The notes under the pieces: model-generated | Databases searched by the model: none | What the model saw: only the letters and a program-made list of their open reading frames with translations | What the model was told of the DNA's origin: nothing | In this document: positions 1 through 7,967 of the stretch, in pieces | Layout of the letters: every line of letters starts with the position of its first letter | Numbering within the stretch: position 1 is the first letter of the stretch | Assembly: GCA_903840415.1 (NCBI GenBank) | Contig: CAIMFY010000102.1 | Span: 1-64,000 of the forward strand | From: an uncultured Opitutia bacterium | GTDB lineage: Bacteria; Verrucomicrobiota; Verrucomicrobiia; Opitutales; Opitutaceae | DNA: 64,000 nucleotides | Reading direction: 5' to 3' | Translations under genes and position numbers: made by a program

Positions 1-246
1 ACTGGTGGCGAAGGCTTTGGGAAAAACTGCTCTCACCCAATCCCAACTGCAATGCAGTCGGAACCCGCCCTGTCTTCGCGTAGCGTCGCCACCAAGAAAA
101 TCACGTCAAACCCGCACTTCTATTGCATGGATACGGCTAAGCCCGCCTCCACCAGGGGGTCGGCGTTGGTTTTGAGTCGAATTGTCGCCTGCCAATCGAC
201 CCATTTTGCAATGGCTACTTTGCTGGCACCTGTGAGAGCAGGGGTT

Positions 247-745
247 TTATCCCGAATCGGCCCTCCCAATGTTAAACACCCGCTTTCCTTCCCCGAAGGA
301 TGCGGCGACGAGGAAGACGGAGGCGTGTCCCATGATAGCGCACGGGTCAGATTGAGATTGTGCTTCGTGATCTTGTAGATCGACAGAAGGTCTTCCAGAG
401 CGAGTGCGTCCCGAAGCACTTCTGGTTATAAAATCCCGCTTTTTTTAGGACCGCATGGACGATGACGTTCGCCCGGGAGCGGTTGATTCGCTCCCCATGA
501 TACCGGCTCGGGAAAAGCGGCTCGTCCACGTTCACGGGGCCGGAGCCGAAACGGGAGAAAAGATATTTTTGGAATGCGAGGGTGGCGGTTTCGTTCAGCG
601 GCACCGTGCGGGAGGTGATGCCCTTTTTGCGGCAGCCACTCCCGCCCTTCAACTTTGGGCGGCTCACCTTGAGCTCGGTCTTCACGCGGCCGTCTTCCCA
701 GATGTTGCCGACGTTTAGCTAGAGCAGTTCCAAGATTCGGAAGAC
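247..745 (-). pseudogene. Decayed tyrosine recombinase (phage integrase) remnant
   Basis: On the minus strand a broken frame reads like the catalytic half of a XerC/phage-type integrase. An in-frame stop near 720 interrupts the stretch resembling RISELLxLNVG. The following block of about 110 residues ends in GTHSLWKTF, where a live enzyme would have HSLRKTF, so the arginine of the HxxR motif appears replaced by tryptophan. The reading frame then shifts near 380-350 into LLSIYKITKHNLNLTRA and again near 315 into MGHASV, the second-histidine motif. It stops at 247-249. At least one nonsense and two frameshift changes plus a lost catalytic residue mean it is inactive. It lies beside other recombinase genes, consistent with a repeatedly used integration site. 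Outer limits are approximate. Confidence 0.7.
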
Positions 746-971
746 GCTGTTAAGTCCCTTTTTGACAAGCGCTTGAGATACACCATCACGCCGATCCCCG
801 CGACGACCATGACCCAAAAACACGTTTCGGATTTCGACTATGGAGTAGGTATGGGACTGGTGAGCAAATTTTTTGCCAGCCGTTCAGAGATGCCGCACCT
901 CCGGCACGAAGGCGACCAGCTGGCTGCCGGTGGGAAACCGACCGTTTACGGCTACGTGCTATGATCGAAGC

Positions 972-2270
972 ATGGGATATCCATTTTCCTCAAGCAGCCC
1001 AGACGAAGGCCGAGATCAAGTCCTCACCAATTTTGAGGACCCGCGTGACTGCCAAATGACAGGTCGTAAGATTGGCGGCGGCGGAACGGGCCGGCCTTCT
1101 ATCCGTGTCACCACTGGTAAACGCCGCGTCGTTATTTCTATGCTCACGCGGAATCATTTGGTCTTCGCTCGGCGCAAAAAACAATCGATTGAAATGCTCG
1201 CCGCCGGAGCGACGACGGACGAGGTGTCCGCATGGGTCAAAAATGACGAAGAGGCGGAGTGCTGCTGCCTCATTCGGCAAAGGATGGGCCGGCGCGGGCA
1301 GCCAACGGTCGGTGATGTCATCAGGCTGATCGATTCTCTTTCGGTGCTCCCGGGCCGCAAAGAGATCTCGGCTAAGCGAAAAAAAGACCAACGGTCCGCC
1401 CTTCGGCGGTTGGCGCGATACGCGATTGAATTTCGGCTGAAGCTCAATTTGCCCCCTGAAGTGAAGTTGCCTGAGGAGACATTGGATGCGACTCCCCTGG
1501 CATGGTTTACGGCCAAGGCTATTGGTGCTCGGTTGCGGGCAGTGCTAAGCGTCGGACGCAACACGCGGCAGATTTCTCTTCATCGGACATTCGGGAATCA
1601 GGTCTCTACCGCGCGGTGTCTCTTCAGCCCCGAATTTAAGTATCATCTCGCTGAGCATGGCATCACGGTGCCGCGCGAAATGCTGGATTCTCTCAATTTC
1701 CCGGTAAGGGTGCCAAAATTGACGGGGCAGTGTCAGTTAAACCTCGATCAACTCGACGCTCTGATCGACGTCATCGTTTCGGCAGTCTACGAAAAATTGC
1801 CAGGTGCGTGGATGCTGGTATATCAGTTTTATTGTCCCGCTCGAATTCGGTATTTGGCGGAAGCGAATCCATCGCGAATCTGTTCTCCTTCTTGCTTGCT
1901 TGCCCCCGCGGGTGAGGTGGAGGCCCCTCCGGAAATTGTCGCATATCTGCAACAGGCGCCGCCGTTTTCGCCAGGCAGTTTGCCGATCCCGCCCACGCGG
2001 CTGCGGAAACAAAAAGAGGATGTCCTCCGACTGCTTCGCGGACTGAGCATTCCCGGTTGGGTAAAGAATCCCCTCACCCAGCTTCGCTTGTTAGGACAGG
2101 TCAGGTTATACCGGAAGAAAACTGTGGGACCGGTCTTCCTCAAGGCTCTGGATGTGAAGACCGCCGGCGGGACGGAATTTTTTGAAAAGGGCTATCGCGG
2201 CGACGCACTCAGTCGCCTCGACCGGCTCGCGAATGAAATCGGCAAATTTGTTCTGAAAAACGCCGCATGA
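972..2270 (+). CDS. Recombinase-like protein, probably catalytically degenerate
   Basis: This is an unfamiliar protein of about 432 residues. The C-terminal 70 residues contain PLTQLRLLGQ followed by VKTAGGTEFFEKGY, which I read as a decayed version of the HxLRKxxG ... GHxxxxTTxxY end of a tyrosine recombinase, with histidine replaced by threonine and no clear nucleophilic tyrosine. The middle (about 120-200) is helical and basic and could be a core-binding domain. The stop overlaps the next gene start by four bases (ATGA), so the two are probably translated together. It may be a non-catalytic partner of that recombinase, which is inference. No clear ribosome binding site is seen. ATG at 972 is the chosen start and ATG at 1056 is an alternative. 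Confidence 0.5.
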   Translation: MGYPFSSSSPDEGRDQVLTNFEDPRDCQMTGRKIGGGGTGRPSIRVTTGKRRVVISMLTRNHLVFARRKKQSIEMLAAGATTDEVSAWVKNDEEAECCCLIRQRMGRRGQPTVGDVIRLIDSLSVLPGRKEISAKRKKDQRSALRRLARYAIEFRLKLNLPPEVKLPEETLDATPLAWFTAKAIGARLRAVLSVGRNTRQISLHRTFGNQVSTARCLFSPEFKYHLAEHGITVPREMLDSLNFPVRVPKLTGQCQLNLDQLDALIDVIVSAVYEKLPGAWMLVYQFYCPARIRYLAEANPSRICSPSCLLAPAGEVEAPPEIVAYLQQAPPFSPGSLPIPPTRLRKQKEDVLRLLRGLSIPGWVKNPLTQLRLLGQVRLYRKKTVGPVFLKALDVKTAGGTEFFEKGYRGDALSRLDRLANEIGKFVLKNAA

Positions 2271-3484
2271 ACACCGCAATTCCTAGTCCATCGATCGAAG
2301 AATGGAAGGCTGGTCGTCTTAGCCGTGCCAGAAACATCGGGCGAACCCTCGCCGAGATTCCCGACAGCGTGTTCACAGGCCTTTCGGTGTCTGAAGCTGA
2401 GTGGGGCCAGTCTGACTGGATGAATCTTTCCCCTGGGTTCAGCCCGTCGGACGACACCTGTCAGGAGCTGTCTAAGCTGAGGAGTAAGACCGTTCTCGCG
2501 GACTTTGTGCTGCCCTGGCTCGGAACTTCCCATTTGGAGTTCGAAACAAACTGTGCGGTTTTGCGCAGCTTGGTCGACGTGGTACGGGTCGGATTAAAAT
2601 CCGACACAGCGTTAGCTGGCAGAGCGCAATCGGCCTCCGAAAGACTTCGCACGACTTGCATGATTCTGGCTCTCCCGGGTGACGTGGTGAATTTCAAACT
2701 CGCCAGCACGTTTCTCACTTCGTGTCAGGTGCGCTCCGAAGTCCTGCGGAGCCAAGGGAAAGCCTTTGATGCAGATTCGATACTGCGAACTGCCAACGGG
2801 AAGCTGACGTCAGCAGGGCAGATTTTCGGGAAGAAACACCTCTGGATTTATAGCCAGTTCAAATTGCGAGTTCCCACCGATCTGGATGGTTTCCGGAGAG
2901 CTGACCGGCTGGATGTTCCGAAGGTTCGTCACGTTGCCCCACGGCCTGCCAATTTTCGCCGACTGCTCGAGAGAATGGCCGAGCTAAAAAGGACCGACTA
3001 TCCGCTCTATCGCTTTCTGGTTCTGGTCGGCTGGTGTGGGTTGCGGGCGGAGGAGGCGCTTCACGCTCGTGTTAGCTGGTTGCTGGATTCATCTTTTCAC
3101 CCGCGATTGTGCGTCCAAGGGGAGGATGACTTTCTGCCCAAAAGGACGTGGCTGCGTCGCGCATTAATTTTACAGTCAGCATTCGACATCCTGCGAGGCC
3201 AGAACACCGGAAAGTTCTTGGTCGCGGACCAACGGTCCGAACGCTGGCGCGCTTATCAAGCCGCGCTCGACTTGTTGGAGGAGGTGGGCTTCGAGGATCG
3301 GAAGCTGGTGCATTACTGTCGTCGGATCTATTTTACGTCCGTGAGTCAGTCTCAGCCCGGCGGATTAGAGGAAGCGAGGGCGTCGGTGGGACACGCAGGG
3401 AAAGATGTCGGATTGGGGCACTACCTGCTCCACGAGTTTACCGAAGAGCATCTCAACCTCTGGATCACTGGACTTGATCGTTAG
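2267..3484 (+). CDS. Tyrosine recombinase / integrase family protein
   Basis: The 405-residue protein has a tyrosine recombinase catalytic half in its last 170 residues. GWCGLRAEEAL carries the first arginine. A basic segment PKRTWLRRA could hold the beta-hairpin lysine. HYCRR supplies HxxR, and GHAGKDVGLGHYL supplies the second histidine and a candidate nucleophilic tyrosine. The expected order and spacing are kept, so it may be active. It would cut and rejoin DNA at a specific site. Its ATG overlaps the stop of the preceding recombinase-like gene. It lies 75 bp left of the tRNA-Ala attachment repeat at 3559-3577 but outside the repeat-bounded island, so it probably belongs to a different element or an older insertion. 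The family is distant from XerC/D. Confidence 0.65.
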   Translation: MNTAIPSPSIEEWKAGRLSRARNIGRTLAEIPDSVFTGLSVSEAEWGQSDWMNLSPGFSPSDDTCQELSKLRSKTVLADFVLPWLGTSHLEFETNCAVLRSLVDVVRVGLKSDTALAGRAQSASERLRTTCMILALPGDVVNFKLASTFLTSCQVRSEVLRSQGKAFDADSILRTANGKLTSAGQIFGKKHLWIYSQFKLRVPTDLDGFRRADRLDVPKVRHVAPRPANFRRLLERMAELKRTDYPLYRFLVLVGWCGLRAEEALHARVSWLLDSSFHPRLCVQGEDDFLPKRTWLRRALILQSAFDILRGQNTGKFLVADQRSERWRAYQAALDLLEEVGFEDRKLVHYCRRIYFTSVSQSQPGGLEEARASVGHAGKDVGLGHYLLHEFTEEHLNLWITGLDR

Positions 3485-3530
3485 GCGATGTGAGGTCGCA
3501 TCAATGAATACGGTGTCTAGCGTATTCCGT

Positions 3531-3547
3531 CTCCCTCTAAGAGGGAG
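3531..3547. terminator. Short hairpin downstream of the recombinase pair
   Basis: A 7-bp perfect inverted repeat CTCCCTC-TAA-GAGGGAG lies 46 bp after the recombinase stop codon. It has no following T-run, so it is only a candidate terminator, or a structural element at the left side of the attachment repeat. Confidence 0.3.
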
Positions 3548-3558
3548 AATACTAGTGA

Positions 3559-3577
3559 AAGTGGTGGACCCTAGGAG
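3559..3577. repeat. Left attachment repeat (19 bp, tRNA-Ala 3' end fragment)
   Basis: AAGTGGTGGACCCTAGGAG is identical to 12635-12653. It contains the CCA end, discriminator and acceptor 3' strand of tRNA-Ala on the minus strand without the rest of the tRNA, so it is the duplicated crossover site. Confidence 0.85.
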
Positions 3578-3881
3578 CGTCCTACTTTTGAGAGGTAAGA
3601 CGGGCACCGTTTGCACGTTCGTTTGTCTGTTTTAAAACTCGCGTTAGACCCCACGGGCGCCCGGCCATTTGCCCCACGTTGGACGATCTCGGTGCGTGAG
3701 GGTCAAGACCGCGGCAACGGCTTGCGGGCCGCCTGCGCGAATCTAACGCCTCTGCTTGGCCTCGGCAACGAAGGCAGCGCGGCGTTGACCGGCTTAGAAG
3801 CACCTTCCTTTGTCGATTCGGTTTTGCCATGCTGGCGTGTTCCGTGACCAGCAACCAGCAACCTCAACAGCGGAGCAAACT
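3578..3881. other. Non-coding left end of the island
   Basis: About 300 bp between the left attachment repeat and the first island gene show no convincing gene. CGTTTGTCTG at 3620-3629 matches CGTTTGTCT at 12542-12550 beside the integrase end and could be an arm-type integrase site. A short tandem repeat (CCAGCAA twice, near 3848-3861) precedes the next gene. Confidence 0.45.
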
Positions 3882-4346
3882 ATGATTAAGATCGTGTTGG
3901 AAAAAGCCGAGACGAGCAGACCCCGTGCGCACGTCTTGTTGGTGACGGTGCTAAACGAAATCGCGGCAGACCCAACTAGACTCGCATGGGAGAGCTACCT
4001 TTTCGCCGAAACTCAGCCGTTAAGTGTTACGTCAAAGCGGGGGGAGATTCAAAAATTCGAGGGCGGTGTGGAGGACCACTTTCCGGAGCGTAGCGAGTTC
4101 ACGCGGTCGGTCGCCCAGGATTGGGCAAACAAACTAGGTGCGACACTGTCCGATTTTGAGCGGGTCGAGTTTCCGCTTGGTCGCAATCCGTTCCTGCCAT
4201 TTACCAACGTCGGCACGATCAATGGTGAGTTGGAAAAGATCGCGCAATCGACGTTGTCAGGCGACCTTCGCAAAAGCATCCGCGAGGCGCTCCGCATCGA
4301 TCCTTCAAGTCCGCGAAGCATCAACGAACGGCGAAATAGCGAGTGA
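3882..4346 (+). CDS. Hypothetical island protein
   Basis: This 154-residue soluble protein is the only rightward gene in the island and faces the leftward operon tail to tail. It starts MIKIVLEKAETSRPR and is rich in charged residues, with no signal peptide, membrane segment or recognised motif. GGAG at 3872-3875 precedes the ATG, so 3882 is preferred over an upstream in-frame start at 3810. An oppositely oriented gene at the far end of an integrated element is a common place for cargo such as defence or superinfection genes, but nothing in the sequence shows a function. Confidence 0.5.
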   Translation: MIKIVLEKAETSRPRAHVLLVTVLNEIAADPTRLAWESYLFAETQPLSVTSKRGEIQKFEGGVEDHFPERSEFTRSVAQDWANKLGATLSDFERVEFPLGRNPFLPFTNVGTINGELEKIAQSTLSGDLRKSIREALRIDPSSPRSINERRNSE

Positions 4347-4395
4347 CAAGATAACCGCGTCTGCGCCTCAAGTCCGATTCCCGCAACACGCTAGC

Positions 4396-4932
4396 CTATT
4401 CCACGCATCCGCGCGCCAGTTCATTCGCCGCACAAACAATTTCCCGCGCGAACCAATACGCCCAGGATTCGATTTGCCGGGCCGCGTCCTTAGGTGACGG
4501 CGCGAACACGCACGGCACGTCGAAACGCACCTCCAACGCTGCCAGCGTGGCAAGGACGGCCTTTGGTTTGACGTTGCTGTGGTAGTCGCCGGCTTCGATT
4601 TGCTCGCGCGAGCCGACAATCAAAAGCCGCTTGAATCGGTAGCCGCGGAGCCGGTGCAACTCGCGGAAAAATCTTTCCCGGTTCTCGCCGACAACGCAGC
4701 CGACAAGATCCCCGACGCTCTTGCGCTCAATCGAAAACGTTTCCTCGCCTCCGCTGAAACTGTAATCGCCAGTTGTCAGTATGCCGCGCTCCGATTGCAG
4801 CCGAGCGAACACAAGTGGCGTTTGCTCGCGCGAGTCTATGACAACGACCGGCCGCACGTCAGCGAGTTTCCCGAGCCCGCGCAGCGCCGGCAGCGGCTTG
4901 AAATCCTCGGAGACGACGGGAGATTGATTCAC
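4396..4932 (-). CDS. ERCC4-fold (XPF/MUS81-type) nuclease domain protein
   Basis: The protein, about 178 residues, is almost entirely one ERCC4 nuclease domain. VVVIDSREQTPL near residue 30, GDYS at about residue 55 and FSIERKSVGDLVGCV form the V/IDxRE...ERKxxxDL metal-binding active site of XPF/MUS81 nucleases. The family cuts branched or flapped DNA. In a small replicating element it may process recombination or replication intermediates, and similar single-domain genes occur in phages. It is the last gene of the leftward island operon. The start is uncertain: GTG at 4932 is used here, with an in-frame TTG at 4947. Confidence 0.8.
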   Translation of the reverse strand: MNQSPVVSEDFKPLPALRGLGKLADVRPVVVIDSREQTPLVFARLQSERGILTTGDYSFSGGEETFSIERKSVGDLVGCVVGENRERFFRELHRLRGYRFKRLLIVGSREQIEAGDYHSNVKPKAVLATLAALEVRFDVPCVFAPSPKDAARQIESWAYWFAREIVCAANELARGCVE

Positions 4933-5078
4933 GGAAGGGGAAACCAAAAAGGCGCCGGCCCTCGCCCATGACGGCGAAAACCGGCGCCCGATTCTCGCTA
5001 AACCACGGCGCGCTCAACCTCTCTGCGAAACTTCGCCGCCGTGAAAATATAGAATTGGTTTTGCGCGAGCGGAGCGCG

Positions 5079-5606
5079 TCAGCACTCCCCGCCAACGATG
5101 GAACGCAGCGAATTGCGCGCGTTTTCAAAATCGAAATTCGCGTAGCTCACGGCGCCGGCCACCTGCGCAAGTTTTCGATCAAGCGATTCGAGCGGCCCCG
5201 TGGATTCGACCGGCTCGCCGAGGTCAGCCGAGCGGGTTGCATCCTCCGCGATTATTTTTTCCCGAGCGGCCTCCAGCGAAGTGCGTGTCTCAGCGACGGC
5301 CGCTAAGAATTTGTCGCGACCGGCCGCAATACGTTCTGATTTTTGGGCGGCGATCATCCCTTGAAATTGGTTGACGGTCAGAGCGGCGGCCTCCGTTTGC
5401 GACAAGAGCAGCATTACCTTCAAGCAGCGCGCCGGCGTGGGGTCTGCCTGCATCTCGGCGCGGGCGGCGGCCAGAAGCGTGCCGTGCTCGATCGCAGGTG
5501 CACAAGCGCCGCGAAGTTTTTCGACCGATTTTTCAGCGGCGCGGAGATGGGCACGCCACTCTTGCAACTTTGGATTCTCGTCAAATAAGCGAGTGAGGAA
5601 CGACAT
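5079..5606 (-). CDS. Hypothetical coiled-coil-prone island protein
   Basis: This 175-residue protein begins MSFLTRLFDENPKLQEW and is mainly helical, with heptad-like Ala/Leu/Glu stretches (about 25-60 and 95-130). It has no catalytic motif, signal peptide or membrane span. It sits between the repeat-containing 124-residue protein and the ERCC4 nuclease and is co-directional with both. A structural or scaffolding role is possible but not shown. The 131-162 bp between it and the nuclease gene show no other convincing gene. Confidence 0.55.
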   Translation of the reverse strand: MSFLTRLFDENPKLQEWRAHLRAAEKSVEKLRGACAPAIEHGTLLAAARAEMQADPTPARCLKVMLLLSQTEAAALTVNQFQGMIAAQKSERIAAGRDKFLAAVAETRTSLEAAREKIIAEDATRSADLGEPVESTGPLESLDRKLAQVAGAVSYANFDFENARNSLRSIVGGEC

Positions 5607-5657
5607 TTTTTTTGTGGGTTGAGGTTGAACTGAACGGAAATTTTGAGCGAAGCGCGG

Positions 5658-6032
5658 TCAGTCGCGAACGATGCCTTTCGCGCGAAGGTCCGCGGAGTAG
5701 AGGTCCGGGCGCCCGCGCATTGTCATTTTGTGCGCTTCTATGCCGGACAACGACGGGTCAGCCCTACGCGCGGCTGCCACGGCCAAAAGATACGCGCCAC
5801 CGCCAGACGGAGCAGCACGCTCGGACTCGCTTGCGAGAATCACCGCAGCGCCGTCGGGCTCCGTCCGTGCCGCGTTCGTGTCGCGTCGGCGACTGATTCC
5901 CTTCTCCGAGAGATACGCCGCGTAAGCGGCACGGCCGGCAAGTGTGCTACGGACTCTTTCATGAGCGCTAAAGACACCAAGGGAGGCGTCTGCCGTGCGA
6001 GCTGCGGCGACAAGGGCAAGATAGGAGGTCAC
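5658..6032 (-). CDS. Small protein with an internal duplicated module
   Basis: The 124 residues contain two copies of a module of about 43 residues. The first runs from SYLALVAAARTADASL to AAYLSEKGI. The second runs from AYLLAVAAARRADPSLSG through EAHKMTMRGRPDLY to LRAKGI. An Ala/Ser/Arg-rich linker joins them. The GTG start overlaps the stop of the preceding gene (GTGA), implying coupling. No known family is recognised. Duplicated small modules suggest repeated contacts with a partner or with DNA, which is inference. Confidence 0.55.
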   Translation of the reverse strand: MTSYLALVAAARTADASLGVFSAHERVRSTLAGRAAYAAYLSEKGISRRRDTNAARTEPDGAAVILASESERAAPSGGGAYLLAVAAARRADPSLSGIEAHKMTMRGRPDLYSADLRAKGIVRD

Positions 6033-6517
6033 GATGAAATCCGTTTCATCGCCGCGATCTGCTCCGCGATTTGGGTGAGCATTGGGGATTGTGTCTTCAC
6101 GAGCTGTTCGAGCGCTTCGAGCTGTCGGCCGATTTCAGCGAGTCCGGCGCGGCGAAATTCCGCATCACCTGCCGCGGCGCCGGCGGCGCGATCCTCGGAG
6201 TTCGGGGCATCTCGTCCCGCAGCCATTGCGGAAGCATGAGCGAACGTCGAACGAAGTTGGTCGCGCTCGCCGCAGTTCAAAAGCGAAGCCTTGGCCTGGA
6301 TCGCGGAGAACGAACGGGCGCGCAGTTTGTCGAGATCCGTCGACGCGTAGAAGACGAGCGATTTTCCGAGCCGCCGCGGCGTCAATTCGCGGCTGGCGAG
6401 CAAACGCCCCACGTGAGTGGGCGTCACTAAGAGCCGCTTCGCGAGCTGCGTATTGCTTCTGAATCCTTCGGTGCCGGCTGGCGCGTCGGCGTCTTCGATG
6501 GGTATAACATGGTTCAT
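6029..6517 (-). CDS. Putative HTH DNA-binding protein
   Basis: The 162-residue protein has an N-terminal segment (about 20-60) reading NTQLAKRLLVTPTHVGRLLASRELTPRRLGKSLVFY. This looks like a MerR/excisionase-type helix-turn-helix followed by a wing-like strand. A long helical tail (120-162) rich in Glu/Gln/Leu could dimerise. The preceding gene ends 33 bp upstream and the following one overlaps by four bases. GTG at 6541 is an alternative start. Packaging accessory, repressor and partition-like roles are all possible. Confidence 0.55.
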   Translation of the reverse strand: MNHVIPIEDADAPAGTEGFRSNTQLAKRLLVTPTHVGRLLASRELTPRRLGKSLVFYASTDLDKLRARSFSAIQAKASLLNCGERDQLRSTFAHASAMAAGRDAPNSEDRAAGAAAGDAEFRRAGLAEIGRQLEALEQLVKTQSPMLTQIAEQIAAMKRISS

Positions 6518-6550
6518 GACATTGTTGCCGCGAGTGTCCACGGTCGCGCG

Positions 6551-7105
6551 TCATGCGTTCCCCGCGCGAGTCGGCTGCGGCGAAGTGACCGCTGCGGCGC
6601 CATCTTTCAGCCTCCGCAAAATCCAGTCGATTGCCGCCGCGTTCATTTCCTTGCATTGGATCGCGCCGCATCCCGCATATTTGTCTGGAAGCTCAAATTC
6701 CAGCTTCGCGCGCATGTCCGCCGTGAGCCCCTGCATCATGCCGGAGATCGCGGGTTCGATTTCAGCCATCGCGACATATCCGCCGCGTTTTTTGGCCGCC
6801 TCGAACTCGCTATCCTCGACTTGAATCCTGAGTCTGCGTTCGCGGAGTCGCCGCATTTCCGCGCTGTCTCGCCCGGGCCCGTGCTCCTCGTAAAAAGTGA
6901 GAAAAGCGGCGAGCGAAAACAGTCCTCGTCCGTTCGGTGCAGGCGCTCCCGGCATCGCCAGATATTTCTGCACCGTCGTTGATGAAACGCCGCTCTGAAA
7001 ACTGATCTGCCGTTTTGATAGCCAGTCTCCGCGGCCGATTAGACGGCGACGACCGGCTTTCTTTCGCCCGCTTTCGTGAGGTGATTTTCTTTTCTGGTTT
7101 TTCAT
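6551..7105 (-). CDS. Nu1/TerS-like small terminase subunit
   Basis: The layout of this 184-residue protein resembles phage lambda Nu1. A basic leader is followed by a helix-turn-helix (WLSKRQISFQSGVSSTTVQKYL, about 28-50), a short proline/glycine loop, and a charged helix RRLRERRLRIQVEDSEFEAAKK with a following GYVAMAEIEPAISGMMQGL segment. The last part matches the Nu1 helix bundle that follows the DNA-binding domain. Such subunits recognise pac or cos sites and load the large terminase. No large terminase is present in the island, which is what packaging-hijacking satellites do. The assignment is by architecture only; an unrelated DNA-binding protein remains possible. Confidence 0.55.
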   Translation of the reverse strand: MKNQKRKSPHESGRKKAGRRRLIGRGDWLSKRQISFQSGVSSTTVQKYLAMPGAPAPNGRGLFSLAAFLTFYEEHGPGRDSAEMRRLRERRLRIQVEDSEFEAAKKRGGYVAMAEIEPAISGMMQGLTADMRAKLEFELPDKYAGCGAIQCKEMNAAAIDWILRRLKDGAAAVTSPQPTRAGNA

Positions 7106-7229
7106 GGATGGATTTTTCGTTGCGTATTACTTTGGTTTTGGACGGCCCGCGAAAAAGCTCGTGGGGTCACTGGAAACCCGAGGAAAAAAACGACGTTTTT
7201 AAGAGAGTCCTCAATAGGGGTGGGTCAGC

Positions 7230-7243
7230 AGGTTACGTAACCT
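7230..7243. promoter_or_regulatory. Perfect 14-bp palindrome, operator-like
   Basis: AGGTTACGTAACCT is a perfect palindrome in the 137-bp gap between two leftward genes, overlapping the last stop codon upstream. Its size and symmetry fit a dimeric repressor site. It may divide the replication and packaging halves of the operon. Confidence 0.4.
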
Positions 7244-7950
7244 CACGGAATCCGTTTCGGATCGCGCAGTTCGTCGATGAAGCGTGCGATGGGATCGAAG
7301 TCTGTTAACAGGCGAGCGCGTTCGTTGAGCGACAAGCCGCCGACCGGAAGACGGCGCCTCCACTTAGCGAGCCAATCACAGAAGCGATTCACGACAACGA
7401 GATGCGAAGCAGCCTTCGGGAGAATCACGTCGCCCTCTACGATATCGTGCTGCTTGGCCGGATAGAGCGCGAGTGCCAGCAACCCAGAACGCATAAGGTT
7501 CGGAGCGCGGTCAAATGAGAAGACCGTTTGCTCCTCGTGGTGTCGGGCAAGTCGGATGAATCGCTCGGCGAGTTCTTCGGGAATCGCGGTCGCATAGTTC
7601 GAGTCATACCAAATCTGCCACGTCAAATCCTTGTGCCGGACAGCGCCGGGATCGGCGGGAACACCGCTCGCTCTTGCGTTGTTGGCGGCCTCGCGGGCGC
7701 GATTGCGAATGTCGAGCAGCCAAACCTTTTCAGAGATCAACAACCGGCCGGCCTCGTGCGCGTCACGGATGGCGCCCGCCGCGGTTACCTTGACTTGCTC
7801 GGCGGCTTCTTTCGCGGCGCGAGCGTGCCGCAGAATCGCAAACCGGTTTGGCGAGACGAGACGTGCGCCGGGTTGTCGCGTGCGTTTCGCTGGCGACGTT
7901 GCGGCAGCGACGGCGCCACGTTTCGGAGTTTTGTCGGCAGGTTTTTTCAT
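7243..7950 (-). CDS. Hypothetical island protein
   Basis: This 235-residue soluble protein has a basic Lys/Pro/Arg-rich N-terminal 30 residues. A long helix follows (about 40-100) containing AIRDAHEAGRLLISEK, then a mixed region with RLARHHEEQTVFSF. The pattern recalls phage-borne helical DNA-associated proteins, but no family is secure. It is co-directional with its neighbours, 17 bp after one and 137 bp before the TerS-like gene. The ATG at 7950 is followed by AAAAAA, like other starts in this operon. Confidence 0.5.
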   Translation of the reverse strand: MKKPADKTPKRGAVAAATSPAKRTRQPGARLVSPNRFAILRHARAAKEAAEQVKVTAAGAIRDAHEAGRLLISEKVWLLDIRNRAREAANNARASGVPADPGAVRHKDLTWQIWYDSNYATAIPEELAERFIRLARHHEEQTVFSFDRAPNLMRSGLLALALYPAKQHDIVEGDVILPKAASHLVVVNRFCDWLAKWRRRLPVGGLSLNERARLLTDFDPIARFIDELRDPKRIP

Positions 7951-7967
7951 GGAGTAGAGCGGCGCAA

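Noticed and set aside
3-94. Inverted repeat TGGTGGCGA (3-11) and TCGCCACCA (86-94)
   Set aside because: Only 9 bp long with a 74-bp spacer next to decayed DNA; chance cannot be excluded.
972-3484. RIT (recombinase in trio) element
   Set aside because: Only two recombinase-like genes are coupled here, and a third with the same orientation is missing; the broken integrase to the left is on the other strand.
4859-5128. 89-codon leftward frame overlapping the ERCC4 gene start
   Set aside because: It overlaps a real gene in another frame by about 75 bases and is Arg/Ser-rich without support.
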